From positions 200,483 through 264,482 of the forward strand of contig DCLA01000005.1 of NCBI GenBank assembly GCA_002320815.1: DNA of 64,000 nt, read 5' to 3'. The notes below the pieces were generated by a model that saw only the letters and a program-made list of their open reading frames with translations, was not told the DNA's origin and ran no database searches. The stretch's first letter is position 1. Every line of letters starts with the position of its first letter. The DNA is from Myxococcales bacterium UBA1660 (lineage in GTDB: Bacteria > Myxococcota_A > Polyangia > Polyangiales > Houyiibacteriaceae). A program made the translations under genes and the position numbers. This document shows positions 40,343 to 48,515 of this stretch, one piece after another.

Positions 40343-41694
40343 TGGCGGAGGGACTGCGCCGGGTCGCCGGGAAGTGGGCCATCTACTACCGGGCGCCGAA
40401 CGGGCGCCAGGTGCAAGAGACGGTCGGGACCTCGAAGCGGGAAGCCCTCCGGCTCCGAAAGCAGCGCCTCGAGGAGATCGAGCGGGGCGTGTGGGTCCAC
40501 CCACGACGTCGGCGGCTGGCGCGGTCCCTCACCCTGGAGCGCTTCGGCGAAGACGAGTGGCTCCCCAAGCGGGCGGCCCGGCGGGTCAAGGTGCGGTCCA
40601 TCCGCGACGACCGGAGCCGGCTCCGTCACCACGTCTACCCGGTGATCGGGCACGTCGACCTGCAGGCGCTCCACGTCGAAGACCTGCGGCGGCTGATGGA
40701 AGTGCTCCGCACGAAGCCGTCGAAGCAGACGGGCGCCCCGCTGGCCGAGAAGACGCAGTTCAACGTGATGGAGGTGGTGCGCAAGATGCTCTCGGACGCC
40801 GAGCGCCACTTCGGAGAGGCGGGGATCGACTGGCGCTCGCCCTGGTACCTGCTCGACCCCGACAACCGGCCGCAGAACGACTCGCCCGAGCGGGAGGCCT
40901 TCACCCGCCCGGAGGCCGAGGCGCTCATCAGCGACGACCGGATTGGCTTCGACCGGCGCGTGCTGTACGCGGGGCCGCTCTTCACCGGGATGCGCTTCGG
41001 TGAGTGGGCCGGGCTCCGGTGGGGAGACATCGACGCCTCGGCGCCCGAGCTCGCCCGGATCCGTCTGGTGCGCCAGGTCGCCCAGGACCGGTTGAAGGAG
41101 TCGCGGCGCGGCCGGCGGAAGGTCCGGCTCATCCCAGTCCACCCCGAGCTCGCCAAGCTCCTCGAGGAGTGGCGCCGCGTCGGCTGGCCAGCCCTCTACG
41201 CCCGGTTCCCATCCGATGGGGACTACATCGTCCCGAGCTCCCATGACGCCCGCTCGCCGCGGAAGCAGGCGACCACCTGGCGGCAGTTCAAGATCGACTG
41301 TCGGCGGGTAGGGGTCCGGCCGCTGACCTTCCACTGCACCCGCAACACCTTCTTGACCCTGGCGACCGAAGACAGCCCGGAGCTCGAGCACGTCATCAAG
41401 ACGATCACCCACTCGGCGAAGGGCGCCTCATCGGACCGCTACATCGCGAATCGGTGGCGCGCTCAGTGCCAGGCGGTGGCCGCCTTCGACCTGCGCCGCG
41501 ACCGTCGAGCGAGCGTCAGCATGCTGACTGTTTCGCTGACTTCGAACGGTGGTGGCTCGGACGCCCTTGTTTTGCAGGGGGAAAGTAGTGCCGGGGGCGG
41601 GACTCGAACCCGCATGTGCGAAGCACGAGCGATTTTAAATCGCCTGCGTATGCCAATTCCGCCACCCCGGCTCGGGCGCGTCCCTGCCCTGTAG
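40342..41694 (+). CDS. tyrosine-family site-specific integrase, frame runs through att and tRNA
   Basis: The 450-residue protein has an arm-binding N-terminus (RRVAGKWAIYYRAPNGRQVQ), a SAM-like core-binding domain at about 50-190 (WLPKRAARRVKVRSIRDDRS) and a catalytic domain. The catalytic domain has Arg in GMRFGEWAGLRWGDID, H-x-x-R in LTFHCTRNTF and the nucleophile Tyr at about residue 367 in SSDRYIANRW. The last 50 residues are not family sequence. From about residue 416 they are encoded by the att core and antisense tRNA-Leu. In the excised circle the same frame would continue into the left end of the element. The ATG at 40342 overlaps the Xis stop. Confidence 0.9.
   Translation: MAEGLRRVAGKWAIYYRAPNGRQVQETVGTSKREALRLRKQRLEEIERGVWVHPRRRRLARSLTLERFGEDEWLPKRAARRVKVRSIRDDRSRLRHHVYPVIGHVDLQALHVEDLRRLMEVLRTKPSKQTGAPLAEKTQFNVMEVVRKMLSDAERHFGEAGIDWRSPWYLLDPDNRPQNDSPEREAFTRPEAEALISDDRIGFDRRVLYAGPLFTGMRFGEWAGLRWGDIDASAPELARIRLVRQVAQDRLKESRRGRRKVRLIPVHPELAKLLEEWRRVGWPALYARFPSDGDYIVPSSHDARSPRKQATTWRQFKIDCRRVGVRPLTFHCTRNTFLTLATEDSPELEHVIKTITHSAKGASSDRYIANRWRAQCQAVAAFDLRRDRRASVSMLTVSLTSNGGGSDALVLQGESSAGGGTRTRMCEARAILNRLRMPIPPPRLGRVPAL
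41588..41611. repeat. att-site copy 3 (attR, inside tRNA-Leu)
   Basis: These 24 bases are the 3' acceptor and T-arm part of tRNA-Leu on the minus strand and are identical to 24564-24587 and 25762-25785. The AGTA before it also matches copy 2. Integration here leaves the tRNA intact, as is usual for tyrosine integrases that target tRNA 3' ends. Confidence 0.9.
41589..41671 (-). tRNA. tRNA-Leu (anticodon TAA)
   Basis: The acceptor arms GCCGGGG and CCCCGGC pair fully, the T arm is GCGGG-TTCGAGT-CCCGC, and the anticodon loop TTTAAAA presents TAA. The long variable arm (around GCTCGTGCTTCGCACATGC) marks a class II tRNA, as expected for leucine. The 83-base gene ends with discriminator A; CCA is not encoded. 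It is the integration target of the element on its left. Confidence 0.95.
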
Positions 41695-41782
41695 CACGTC
41701 GCTTTTTTGACCCCACCTCCTTTGCTCTGCGATGGCTGGGGAGCGAGGACGCCCGGGCGTTGGGTGTCCCACGGGAGGACCG

Positions 41783-42031
41783 ATGGATCACCGCGACCAG
41801 CTCATGGACACTCTGAAGACCCTGCTCCGCGACGTGCTCAAGGCACGCTTCGACGGGGCGGCCTACGCGAAGCTCGCGCGGGCTCACGGCTACGCCGACG
41901 GCTACATGCGAGCGCTGCTCGACGCCGGCCTGGTGGACCAGAAGCAGCTCCTCGACCTCGTCGGGTCCGAGCGTCGTCGCTTCGTGGACGAGGCTCCCGC
42001 GGCCACGGTCGCGGCCAGCCGCGCCGCCTGA
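41783..42031 (+). CDS. small helical protein, unknown
   Basis: The 82-residue protein begins MDHRDQLMDTLKTLLRDVLK and continues ARFDGAAYAKLARAHGYADG, then LDLVGSERRRFVDEAPAATV. It is helical, without membrane segments or signal peptide. GGAG seven bases upstream supports the ATG at 41783 over an earlier in-frame ATG at 41732. A clear intrinsic terminator follows. I do not recognise a family. Confidence 0.65.
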   Translation: MDHRDQLMDTLKTLLRDVLKARFDGAAYAKLARAHGYADGYMRALLDAGLVDQKQLLDLVGSERRRFVDEAPAATVAASRAA

Positions 42032-42075
42032 ACCCTGCGCGCCGGCCTGGGCGAGGGCGGCGCGACCCGGCGAAG

Positions 42076-42105
42076 AGCCCCCGTGGGATTCCGCGGGGGC
42101 TTTTC
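42076..42105 (+). terminator. intrinsic terminator after the 41783 gene
   Basis: AGCCCCCG (42076-42083) pairs with CGGGGGCT (42094-42101) and is followed by TTTT. It is a standard rho-independent terminator 45 bases past the stop codon. Confidence 0.85.
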
Positions 42106-42185
42106 TGCGTCTTGGGGCGACGGGGCCGCGCGGGGCCGGGCGGGAGGCGGAGTGTCTCCCGGTCCCGGCGAGACCCCCAACGAGA

Positions 42186-42216
42186 AGAGCCCCCGCGACC
42201 AGGTCGCAGGGGCTCT
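42186..42216 (-). terminator. hairpin after the MYXO-CTERM/lipoprotein gene
   Basis: AGAGCCCC (42186-42193) pairs with GGGGCTCT (42209-42216), with an inner GCGACC/GGTCGC stem. On the minus strand it lies 22 bases past the stop at 42238 and is followed by TTCTCGTT. Confidence 0.75.
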
Positions 42217-42237
42217 CCCACGGGGGCCGCGGAGGGC

Positions 42238-43713
42238 CTAGTCGATGCTGACGACGCTGACGCCGTTCTCGCGGGCGCCGAGGGTCTCCACCCGCCACCA
42301 GTGGGCGACGAAGGAGGTGTTGCCGATGAGGACCTGGTCGGTGAAGAAGCCGGCGAAGCCCTGACCCTCGTCGGCGACGCTGATGGTCCAGGTGCCGTCT
42401 CCGCCGCGACGCGCGAACATCGCGACGCCGGAGGTGGCGTCCTGGTAGGCCACGCGGACCTCGCCGCCGTCGGTCACCGCCACGGCGCTGTCGTCGCCGA
42501 TGATGTGCCGGCCGTCGGAGTGCATCGTGGTGCCGTCGGAGGTGCCGTTGTCGACGATCTCGGTCATGACCGCGCCGCCCTCGATGCGGGCGTAGCGGAG
42601 GTTCTCCTCCGCGCCGTCCACGTAGGTGACGTGCCAGACGTCGGCTGCGTCGACCACGAGGCTGGCCGCCAGGCCGGAGTCCCCGATGCCGAGGTCGCTG
42701 ACACCGTAGCCATCCACGAGGAAGGGCTCCGCCCAGCTCGAGCCGTCGAAGGCCGCGCCGTAGAGGTTGCCCTCGTTGCGGTCGTACCAGACGACGCCGA
42801 GGCCGGTGGAGGTGGTGGCCAGCGAGGCGTAGAGGCCGATGGCCTCGGGGTAGGCCTCGACGTAGTCCTCGTCGAAGATGGTGCCGCAGCTCCCCTCGAA
42901 GCAGGCCTCGTCCGACGCGCAGGCGTCCATGCAGTCGCCGCTCTCGGCGATGCACTGGCCGTCCTCGCGGCATACGCCGGAGCCGCAGAGCTCGGCGCGG
43001 CAGGGGATGGCCTTGGAGAAGACCTCGGTGATGGTCCAGTCGGTGGCGCCGGTGGGGGTGCCGCTGGCGCTGGCGACCCGGACGATGCCCATGGGCTGGC
43101 CGGGGGCCTCGGTGGCGGCGGTGGTGGCCATGTAGGCCACGGCCACGCCCGAGTCGGTGGCGACGAGCGAGGCGTAGCGACCGGCGTCTCCCTCGGCGTC
43201 GACCTCGTGGACGCTCCAGGTCCCGCCGGGGGTCCCGGTGGCGAACTTCAGCGCGCCGTTGGTCTGGTCGTAGTAGGCCACGGCGACGCCGGAGTCGGTG
43301 GCGATGATGGAGGCCCAGCGGCCCACGTCGTCGCCGGGGGCGGCGACGCCGTCACGCCAGCCGGGCTCGTTGGTGACGGGGCCGTCGGGGGCGCCGTCCA
43401 CGATCTCCCAGTCGACGGTCTCGGTGCCCGAGTCCCAGGTGCCCACGACGAGGTCGCCGTAGGGCTGGCGCGTGGGGTTGCCCGGGCTGTAGCCGGCGAT
43501 CACGAGGGTGCCGTCGGCCTGGGCGACCATGTCGAGGTGGGTGGCCAGGAGCCCCGGCTCGAGGGGCGGGGGCGGGCCCATGTCCTCGGTGCCCGTACCG
43601 CCGTCGGGAGTGGTCCCATCGGTCATGGGACCGTCGTCATCCCCGCCGCAGTCGCAGCCGCCGAGGGCGAGCGCGAAGGGGAGGAGGACGTTGAGGAAGA
43701 AGCCGCCGCGCAT
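42238..43713 (-). other. second half of the fused frame: lipoprotein with repeated beta-strand units
   Basis: From the ATG at 43713, 491 residues begin with a lipoprotein signal (LNVLLPFALALGGCDCGG) and an Asp/Gly/Thr/Pro-rich linker. The body has repeats of the type SIIATDSGVAVAYYDQTNGA and SLVATDSGVAVAYMATT, as in BNR/propeller-like proteins, and one disulfide-rich insert. An independent start here would make this a normal outer-membrane lipoprotein gene. I could not see a strong ribosome-binding site. Confidence 0.55.
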
Positions 43714-46332
43714 CAGCTTCCGAAAGGTACGACCGCGCGGCGCGCGGGCCTCCTTCCGAGCCACCGAAGCGCCGCGGCGCCGGTAGAGCACGAAGACCGC
43801 GAGGAGAAGGAGGGCGGTGAAGGGTGCCTTGGAGTCACCCTGACCGTCGACCGAGCACTCGCAGCCGCCGCCGGCGGGGTTCGGGCGCCCACGGATGATG
43901 GCGGAGGACGCGGAGCCGACGTTGCCGGCCTCGTCCTTCACCTCGACCTCGAGCTCGCCGGCCGGGAGGGTGCCCAGCGCGTCGTAGCCCATCCACTCGC
44001 TCCAGGTCTCGGTGCCGACCAGCCGGTGCCTGACCTGGAGGTCCGCGTTGCGGCTGACGACGTCCCACGCGACGACGGTGGTGCCGCCGTCGGCGGCGTC
44101 CTCGAGGGCCACGGTGGGCTCGAGGATGTCGACGATGAGCTCCTGGAACGCGGGCGAGTCGTCCGCGGTGAGCGCCTCGCCGGCCACGCGGGCGCGGGCC
44201 TCGATGGTGTGCTTGGCCTGCAGGAGCAGGACCGACTCGTCGTCGAGCACGATGCGGGTGTCCCGGGTCCAGCTGGACCAGGGCATCCCGTCGACGCGCA
44301 CGCTGTACTCGAAGTCGACCGCCTGCGGACCGTCGATGGCTTCGACGTCGATCGTGACCCGGGGCGGGCCGGCCTCACCGAAGGTCTCGAGGGCGAGGGA
44401 GCGCTCGTCGATCTGCGCGCGCACGATCTGCATGCGCGTGTCGACCTTGGTGGTGATGGGCGAGGGCGCCACGGCCAGGTTGGCGAAGATGCCGAGGAAG
44501 CTCTCGCCATCCTCCTCCACGCCCTGGATGCCGCCCTCGGGGACCTCGAGCTGGAGACCCATGAGCTCCGGGAGGTCGAAGCCGCCCAGGCCGCCGGCGA
44601 ACATGCCCACCGCGCTCTCCAGGATGGAGCCCATGACGCCCGCGAGGGACTCGGGATCCTCCGAGAGGAGGTCGCTGTTGGTGACCACGCCGGAGCCCTC
44701 GGCCGGCGCGAGCCGGACGATCTTCGGAACCAGCTGGCCGCCCTCGGCCTCGAGGTTGATCCCGATCTCCAGGTCCGACTCGTAGGTCATGAAGCGGATG
44801 AAACGCTCGGACGAGAAGACGTAGAAGTCCATCTGGAGCTGCTCGAGATCGATCTGCAGGAGGGGGTCCTCCATGGTGCCCGTGCCGATGGTGAAGTCCG
44901 GCGGGGTCTGGGGACGGAGCCCGATGGACACCGCGGCGTCCCCCTCGGGGAAGACGAGGCGGGCCAGGCTGGGCACCAGGAGCGAGAAGAGACCGGTGCT
45001 GAGCTCCTGCGCGAGGTTGGTCCCCGCGCCGATGCAGAGGAGGCCGGCGTCGAACATGCCGTAGCCCGCGTGGTCCAGGAAGGACTCGGCGAGACCGATG
45101 CCCACGTGGGGATCCTCTGCGAGGCCGACCGCGCTGTTGCCGCGGAAGGTGGCCACCCGGGGGATGGTCGGGATGGGCGGCGGCTCGACCACCGGGACGC
45201 AGGGGTTGTGCGCCGGGGTGGTGGCGAAGTCGGCGGTGGTGCCGATGAAGCCGCCGTACATGAAGAGGCTCATGCCCTCGTTGACGGCCTCGCCGTCCCC
45301 GCCGCTGGCCAGGAGGAACTGGCCCGGGGCGTGGGTTCCCGGGGAGACGCCGCCGAGGAAGGCTGCGCCCAGGTCACCCTGACCGTCGGTGCCGAGGAGG
45401 GTGGGGACGCAGGCGGCGTCGCCGTTGTTGGCGTAGCGGCAGACCGAGTCCGGGTTCTCGTCGGGCACGGCGAAGGTGCCGGTGGGGCAGCCGTACTCGC
45501 CACGGGTGGTGCAGAGCTGCTCGTCGACGGTGTCTTGGAGCAGCCCTCCGACCTCGTCCTCCAGCATTTCGGCGATGGTCCCCTTGAAGAGATCGATGAT
45601 GTTGCAGGAGCCCAGGAAGCCGCCGCTGATGTCGAAGTCGTCGTTCTGCAGGCCCTCGCCGTCGGCCAAACCCACTTCCTGGACCTCGATCTTGGTGTAG
45701 CCCGCCCGCGCGAGCTCGGTCTCGGTCACCAGCGCGAGCCGTGCGGAGAGGCCTACATACGGACGGCTGCCGTTGCGGGTGTCGATCTCGACGTCGCAGT
45801 CGCCCTGCCACTCGACCTGGTTGCCGGCGGCGTCTCGGCTGTCGAGGATGACCCGGATGTGGGCGTCCAAGGCGTTGGGTGCCACCGGGGTCAGCTCGAG
45901 GGAGTCGATCTCACCGTGGGCGATGCAGGGTCCATCGGTGCAGATCTTGATGCCCAGCGCGACGTTGGTTTCCGGGACCTCGAAGTCGAGGCCCTCCGGG
46001 AGGAGCAGGCTGACCAGCGAGTCGGCGTTGCTCTCGATGAAGTCGATGCCGCTCGAGGTCAGACGGATCTGAGCCGAGTTGGGCACGCGCTCCTCGATGG
46101 GGAAGCCGCCGGGGATCGGCGCGACGCCGCACTCCTCACAGCCGCCACAACCGCCGCCGCCACAGGCGACCAGGTAGAGAGCGAGCAGCGCCCACTGGAG
46201 GCTGCGCGTCAGGCTCGTGACCCAGCTGCGCGCGCTGTACCCGAGCCACCCCGACTCGCACTGCGCACACGCCGAGTCGGCGCAGGCGTCTCGTCGCCTC
46301 CGCCGCCCAGGGAAATCCGAAAGCACCGACAT
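42238..46332 (-). CDS. in-frame fusion of a MYXO-CTERM surface protein and a second lipoprotein
   Basis: The frame is open for 1364 codons but reads like two proteins. The first (46332 to about 43740) has a hydrophobic segment LQWALLALYLVACGGGG, a cysteine-rich start, long beta-rich secreted sequence, and a MYXO-CTERM-type end: GGGCECSVDGQGD, the helix FTALLLLAVFVLY and RRRG. After 20-odd basic residues a new signal follows, MRGGFFLNVLLPFALALGGC. The sequence after that is a second exported protein with repeated DSGVAVAYYD/DSGVAVAYMA and a cysteine-rich CRAELCGSGVCREDGQC segment. No stop separates them. Either the stop was lost, or a second start at 43713 is used. The function of either half is unknown. 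Confidence 0.7.
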   Translation of the reverse strand: MSVLSDFPGRRRRRDACADSACAQCESGWLGYSARSWVTSLTRSLQWALLALYLVACGGGGCGGCEECGVAPIPGGFPIEERVPNSAQIRLTSSGIDFIESNADSLVSLLLPEGLDFEVPETNVALGIKICTDGPCIAHGEIDSLELTPVAPNALDAHIRVILDSRDAAGNQVEWQGDCDVEIDTRNGSRPYVGLSARLALVTETELARAGYTKIEVQEVGLADGEGLQNDDFDISGGFLGSCNIIDLFKGTIAEMLEDEVGGLLQDTVDEQLCTTRGEYGCPTGTFAVPDENPDSVCRYANNGDAACVPTLLGTDGQGDLGAAFLGGVSPGTHAPGQFLLASGGDGEAVNEGMSLFMYGGFIGTTADFATTPAHNPCVPVVEPPPIPTIPRVATFRGNSAVGLAEDPHVGIGLAESFLDHAGYGMFDAGLLCIGAGTNLAQELSTGLFSLLVPSLARLVFPEGDAAVSIGLRPQTPPDFTIGTGTMEDPLLQIDLEQLQMDFYVFSSERFIRFMTYESDLEIGINLEAEGGQLVPKIVRLAPAEGSGVVTNSDLLSEDPESLAGVMGSILESAVGMFAGGLGGFDLPELMGLQLEVPEGGIQGVEEDGESFLGIFANLAVAPSPITTKVDTRMQIVRAQIDERSLALETFGEAGPPRVTIDVEAIDGPQAVDFEYSVRVDGMPWSSWTRDTRIVLDDESVLLLQAKHTIEARARVAGEALTADDSPAFQELIVDILEPTVALEDAADGGTTVVAWDVVSRNADLQVRHRLVGTETWSEWMGYDALGTLPAGELEVEVKDEAGNVGSASSAIIRGRPNPAGGGCECSVDGQGDSKAPFTALLLLAVFVLYRRRGASVARKEARAPRGRTFRKLMRGGFFLNVLLPFALALGGCDCGGDDDGPMTDGTTPDGGTGTEDMGPPPPLEPGLLATHLDMVAQADGTLVIAGYSPGNPTRQPYGDLVVGTWDSGTETVDWEIVDGAPDGPVTNEPGWRDGVAAPGDDVGRWASIIATDSGVAVAYYDQTNGALKFATGTPGGTWSVHEVDAEGDAGRYASLVATDSGVAVAYMATTAATEAPGQPMGIVRVASASGTPTGATDWTITEVFSKAIPCRAELCGSGVCREDGQCIAESGDCMDACASDEACFEGSCGTIFDEDYVEAYPEAIGLYASLATTSTGLGVVWYDRNEGNLYGAAFDGSSWAEPFLVDGYGVSDLGIGDSGLAASLVVDAADVWHVTYVDGAEENLRYARIEGGAVMTEIVDNGTSDGTTMHSDGRHIIGDDSAVAVTDGGEVRVAYQDATSGVAMFARRGGDGTWTISVADEGQGFAGFFTDQVLIGNTSFVAHWWRVETLGARENGVSVVSID

Positions 46333-46455
46333 GTCACACCCTTTCCTGAAACACCCAAGCCTGGTGAAGTGCGCACAGCCTACCGGGGCTGAACCGTATT
46401 CGACAACCGCTCGCTGCTCGTTCGCAGCGGATGACAGGGTGCGAGAACGAAGAAC

Positions 46456-46481
46456 GCCCCCTCCGCTGGTGCGGAGGGGGC
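46456..46481 (-). terminator. hairpin after the 46517 lipoprotein gene
   Basis: GCCCCCTCCGC (46456-46466) pairs perfectly with GCGGAGGGGGC (46471-46481) around TGGT. On the minus strand GTTCTTCGTT follows. It lies 35 bases past the stop at 46517. Confidence 0.8.
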
Positions 46482-46516
46482 GCCCCGAGGGTAGGAGGGC
46501 CGAGGCCCTCGCGGGT

Positions 46517-47461
46517 TCACTCGATCTCGACGCCGGCCGCGGCGAAGCTGCCGAGGATGGTCCAGGCGTTGCACTCGGCGGAGCCGGCGGTGCACGCCGT
46601 GCAGGCGCCGGCCTCGTCGCAGGTCGCGTCGAGGGGCACGTCGAACTCGGTCGGGTCGACCTCGGTGCACTCGGGGTCGGCCGCGTCACAGACGCAGTCG
46701 GAGCCCGAGATGAGGTTGCAGAGCGAGGAGTTGAGGGCGGAGACGTACCCCTGACGGGCCGCTTCCATGGTGATGTAGGTCCGGACCTCGCCGCCGCTCA
46801 CGTAGTTCGAGGGGTTGTTGCGGACGCCGCTGAGACCCGTGCGGGTGCCGATGCAGGTGCGGTCCTCGCTGAAGGTCGCGGAGATGACCTCGAAGCTGCT
46901 GAGGGGGAGCTCGAGGTCCAGCTCGGTGCCGGCCTCGTTGAAGACGGGCACGGCGAAGCTGCCGGCGACGGCGGGGGCGGTGAACTCCTCACCGGTGAGG
47001 GTGCCGTCGATGACCACCGGGTTCCAGCGGTCGGGATCGCCGCCCTCGGCGGGGGCGGCGCCGTCCACGAAGGAGTAGCTGGTCGTCGCGGCGTTCCACT
47101 CGCCGTAGCCGGTCTGCACGGTGACGCTGTCACCGTCGACGGTGGCGGCCATGAGCCAGTTGAAGCGCTCCTGTTCGACGGCCTGGGCCAGGACGTTCAG
47201 CACGAGGTCGCTGCCGAGGGAGGTCGGCTGGGTGATCTTCAGGTTGGTGACCCGGAACTCGGGGGCCTCCTGACGATCGGCGTTCGACACCCGGTAACAA
47301 CACGGCAGCTGCAGCTCTTCGGGCGCCGGGGCGTTCGCCGGACACACGGGGCCGGCCACGGCCATGTCGTCGGTGCCGGATCCGTCGCCGCCGTCGTCGT
47401 CGTCGCCACAGCCGAAGCCGGCCACGGCCAGCGCGCAGAAGAGCCAAGCGAATCGCTTCAT
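46517..47461 (-). CDS. lipoprotein, unknown
   Basis: The 314-residue protein has a lipoprotein signal (MKRFAWLFCALAVAGFGC, Cys18) and an Asp/Gly linker. The beta-rich body includes FRVTNLKITQPTSLGSDLVL and SVTVQTGYGEWNAATTSYSF. The last 80 residues are rich in cysteine (CNLISGSDCVCDAADPEC, CDEAGACTACTAGSAEC), suggesting disulfides outside the cytoplasm. It is transcribed in the same direction as the fused gene downstream but separated from it by a terminator. No family is recognised. Confidence 0.7.
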   Translation of the reverse strand: MKRFAWLFCALAVAGFGCGDDDDGGDGSGTDDMAVAGPVCPANAPAPEELQLPCCYRVSNADRQEAPEFRVTNLKITQPTSLGSDLVLNVLAQAVEQERFNWLMAATVDGDSVTVQTGYGEWNAATTSYSFVDGAAPAEGGDPDRWNPVVIDGTLTGEEFTAPAVAGSFAVPVFNEAGTELDLELPLSSFEVISATFSEDRTCIGTRTGLSGVRNNPSNYVSGGEVRTYITMEAARQGYVSALNSSLCNLISGSDCVCDAADPECTEVDPTEFDVPLDATCDEAGACTACTAGSAECNAWTILGSFAAAGVEIE

Positions 47462-47528
47462 GTCAGTCCATCCTTTGTTCGGGTGTTCCCCGATTGACCC
47501 CCCGAGCCCGGTCCAAAAACTCGACCGG

Positions 47529-47545
47529 GACCCCTTCGAGGGGTC
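47529..47545 (-). terminator. short hairpin after the PfkB kinase gene
   Basis: GACCCCT and AGGGGTC form a 7-base stem around a tight TCG loop, about ten bases past the stop at 47555 on the minus strand. There is no T-tract. Confidence 0.45.
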
Positions 47546-47554
47546 GGCAGTGTG

Positions 47555-48463
47555 TCACGCGTGGGCGAAGTCGACCAGGCTGCGGAAGGCGCTGACGCGC
47601 TGGTCGATGGCCGCGCGATCGATCTCCAGGAGCCGCGCGGGCCCGATGCCCTCGACGCAGAAGGAGGCCAGGGCCGAGCCGTGGATCACGGCGCTGCGCA
47701 GGGTCTTCGGGTCCACCGAGTCCTTCGCGGCGACGTAGCCGAGGAAGCCGCCCGCGAAGGTGTCGCCGGCGCCGGTCGGGTCCTGGGCTTCGAGGAGGAA
47801 GGCGGGCGCGCTGAAGACGTCTTCGCCGGCGAAGAGCCAGGCGCCGTACTCGCCCTGCTTGATGACCACGGTGCTCGGGCCCATCTCCAGGAGGGCGTTG
47901 GCGACCTGGATCATGTGGTGCTTGCCGGAGAGCTGGCGCGCTTCCTCCTCGTTGATCACGAGGACGTTCACCCGCTTCAGGAGGCGCTTCAGCGCGTCGA
48001 GGGCGCCGTCGATCCAGAAGTTCATGGTGTCGGCGACCACCAGCTTCGGCTGGCGGATCTGGTCGAGCACCGAGATCTGCAGCTCCGGCGCGATGTTCCC
48101 CAGCATTACGTAGGGCGCGTCCCGGAAGGCCTCGGGGATCTTCGGGTCGAAGTCGGCGAAGACGTTGAGGTCGGTGCGCAGCGACTCCCGCGAGGTGAGA
48201 TCGTCGGTGTACTTGCCCTCCCAGTGGAAGGTCTGGCCCTCGGCGACCTCGAGGCCCGAGGTGTCCACCCCGCGCTCGCGGAGCTTCTGGACCATCGCGT
48301 CGGGGAAGTCGGTGCCGACCACGCCCACCAGCTTCACCGGCGCGTAGAAGGACGCGGCGATGCTGGCGTAGGTGGCGGAGCCGCCGATCACCTTTTCATG
48401 GGTGCCGAGGGCGTTGTGGAGGGTATCGAAGGCGACGGAGCCGACGACGAGCAGTTCGGACAT
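47555..48463 (-). CDS. PfkB-family sugar/nucleoside kinase
   Basis: The 302-residue protein is a ribokinase-fold kinase. It has the N-terminal glycine motif GGSATYASIAASFYAPVKLV, the middle VADTMNFWID and NVLVINEEEARQLSG segments, and the C-terminal signature DPTGAGDTFAGGF with the catalytic Asp. It transfers phosphate from ATP to a sugar or nucleoside; the substrate is not fixed by these motifs. It is 52 bases downstream of mtnP on the same strand. It may therefore phosphorylate a product of methylthioadenosine salvage, such as adenosine or a ribose derivative, which is inference. Confidence 0.88.
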   Translation of the reverse strand: MSELLVVGSVAFDTLHNALGTHEKVIGGSATYASIAASFYAPVKLVGVVGTDFPDAMVQKLRERGVDTSGLEVAEGQTFHWEGKYTDDLTSRESLRTDLNVFADFDPKIPEAFRDAPYVMLGNIAPELQISVLDQIRQPKLVVADTMNFWIDGALDALKRLLKRVNVLVINEEEARQLSGKHHMIQVANALLEMGPSTVVIKQGEYGAWLFAGEDVFSAPAFLLEAQDPTGAGDTFAGGFLGYVAAKDSVDPKTLRSAVIHGSALASFCVEGIGPARLLEIDRAAIDQRVSAFRSLVDFAHA

Positions 48464-48515
48464 GGCTGTGGTTCTCGGGGCGAGAGTTCGGGATGGGGCG
48501 ACCGGTGAGGGTCGA

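Larger units (their letters stand above)
25762..41611. mobile_element. tRNA-Leu-integrated phage-satellite-like element (about 15.85 kb)
   Basis: The element is bounded by direct 24-base repeats and integrated in the 3' end of tRNA-Leu(TAA). Leftward genes code for Cro-like and unknown proteins, PrimPol-helicase, an iteron-bearing frame, TerS-like, Mu-I-like protease/scaffold, decoration-like and baseplate J proteins, an XRE protein and a HEPN cassette. Rightward genes code for a repressor, five unknown proteins, Xis and Int in a chain of 1-4 base overlaps. I searched the window for large terminase, portal, major capsid protein, tail tube, sheath, tape measure, holin and endolysin and found none. 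The size and set fit a helper-dependent satellite; a decayed prophage is the alternative. Confidence 0.75.

Noticed and set aside
41707..46392. A 1561-codon plus-strand frame opposite the MYXO-CTERM gene
   Set aside because: It is biased composition only (G/A/E/V/D-rich), antisense to secreted-protein sequence, with no ribosome-binding site or domain.
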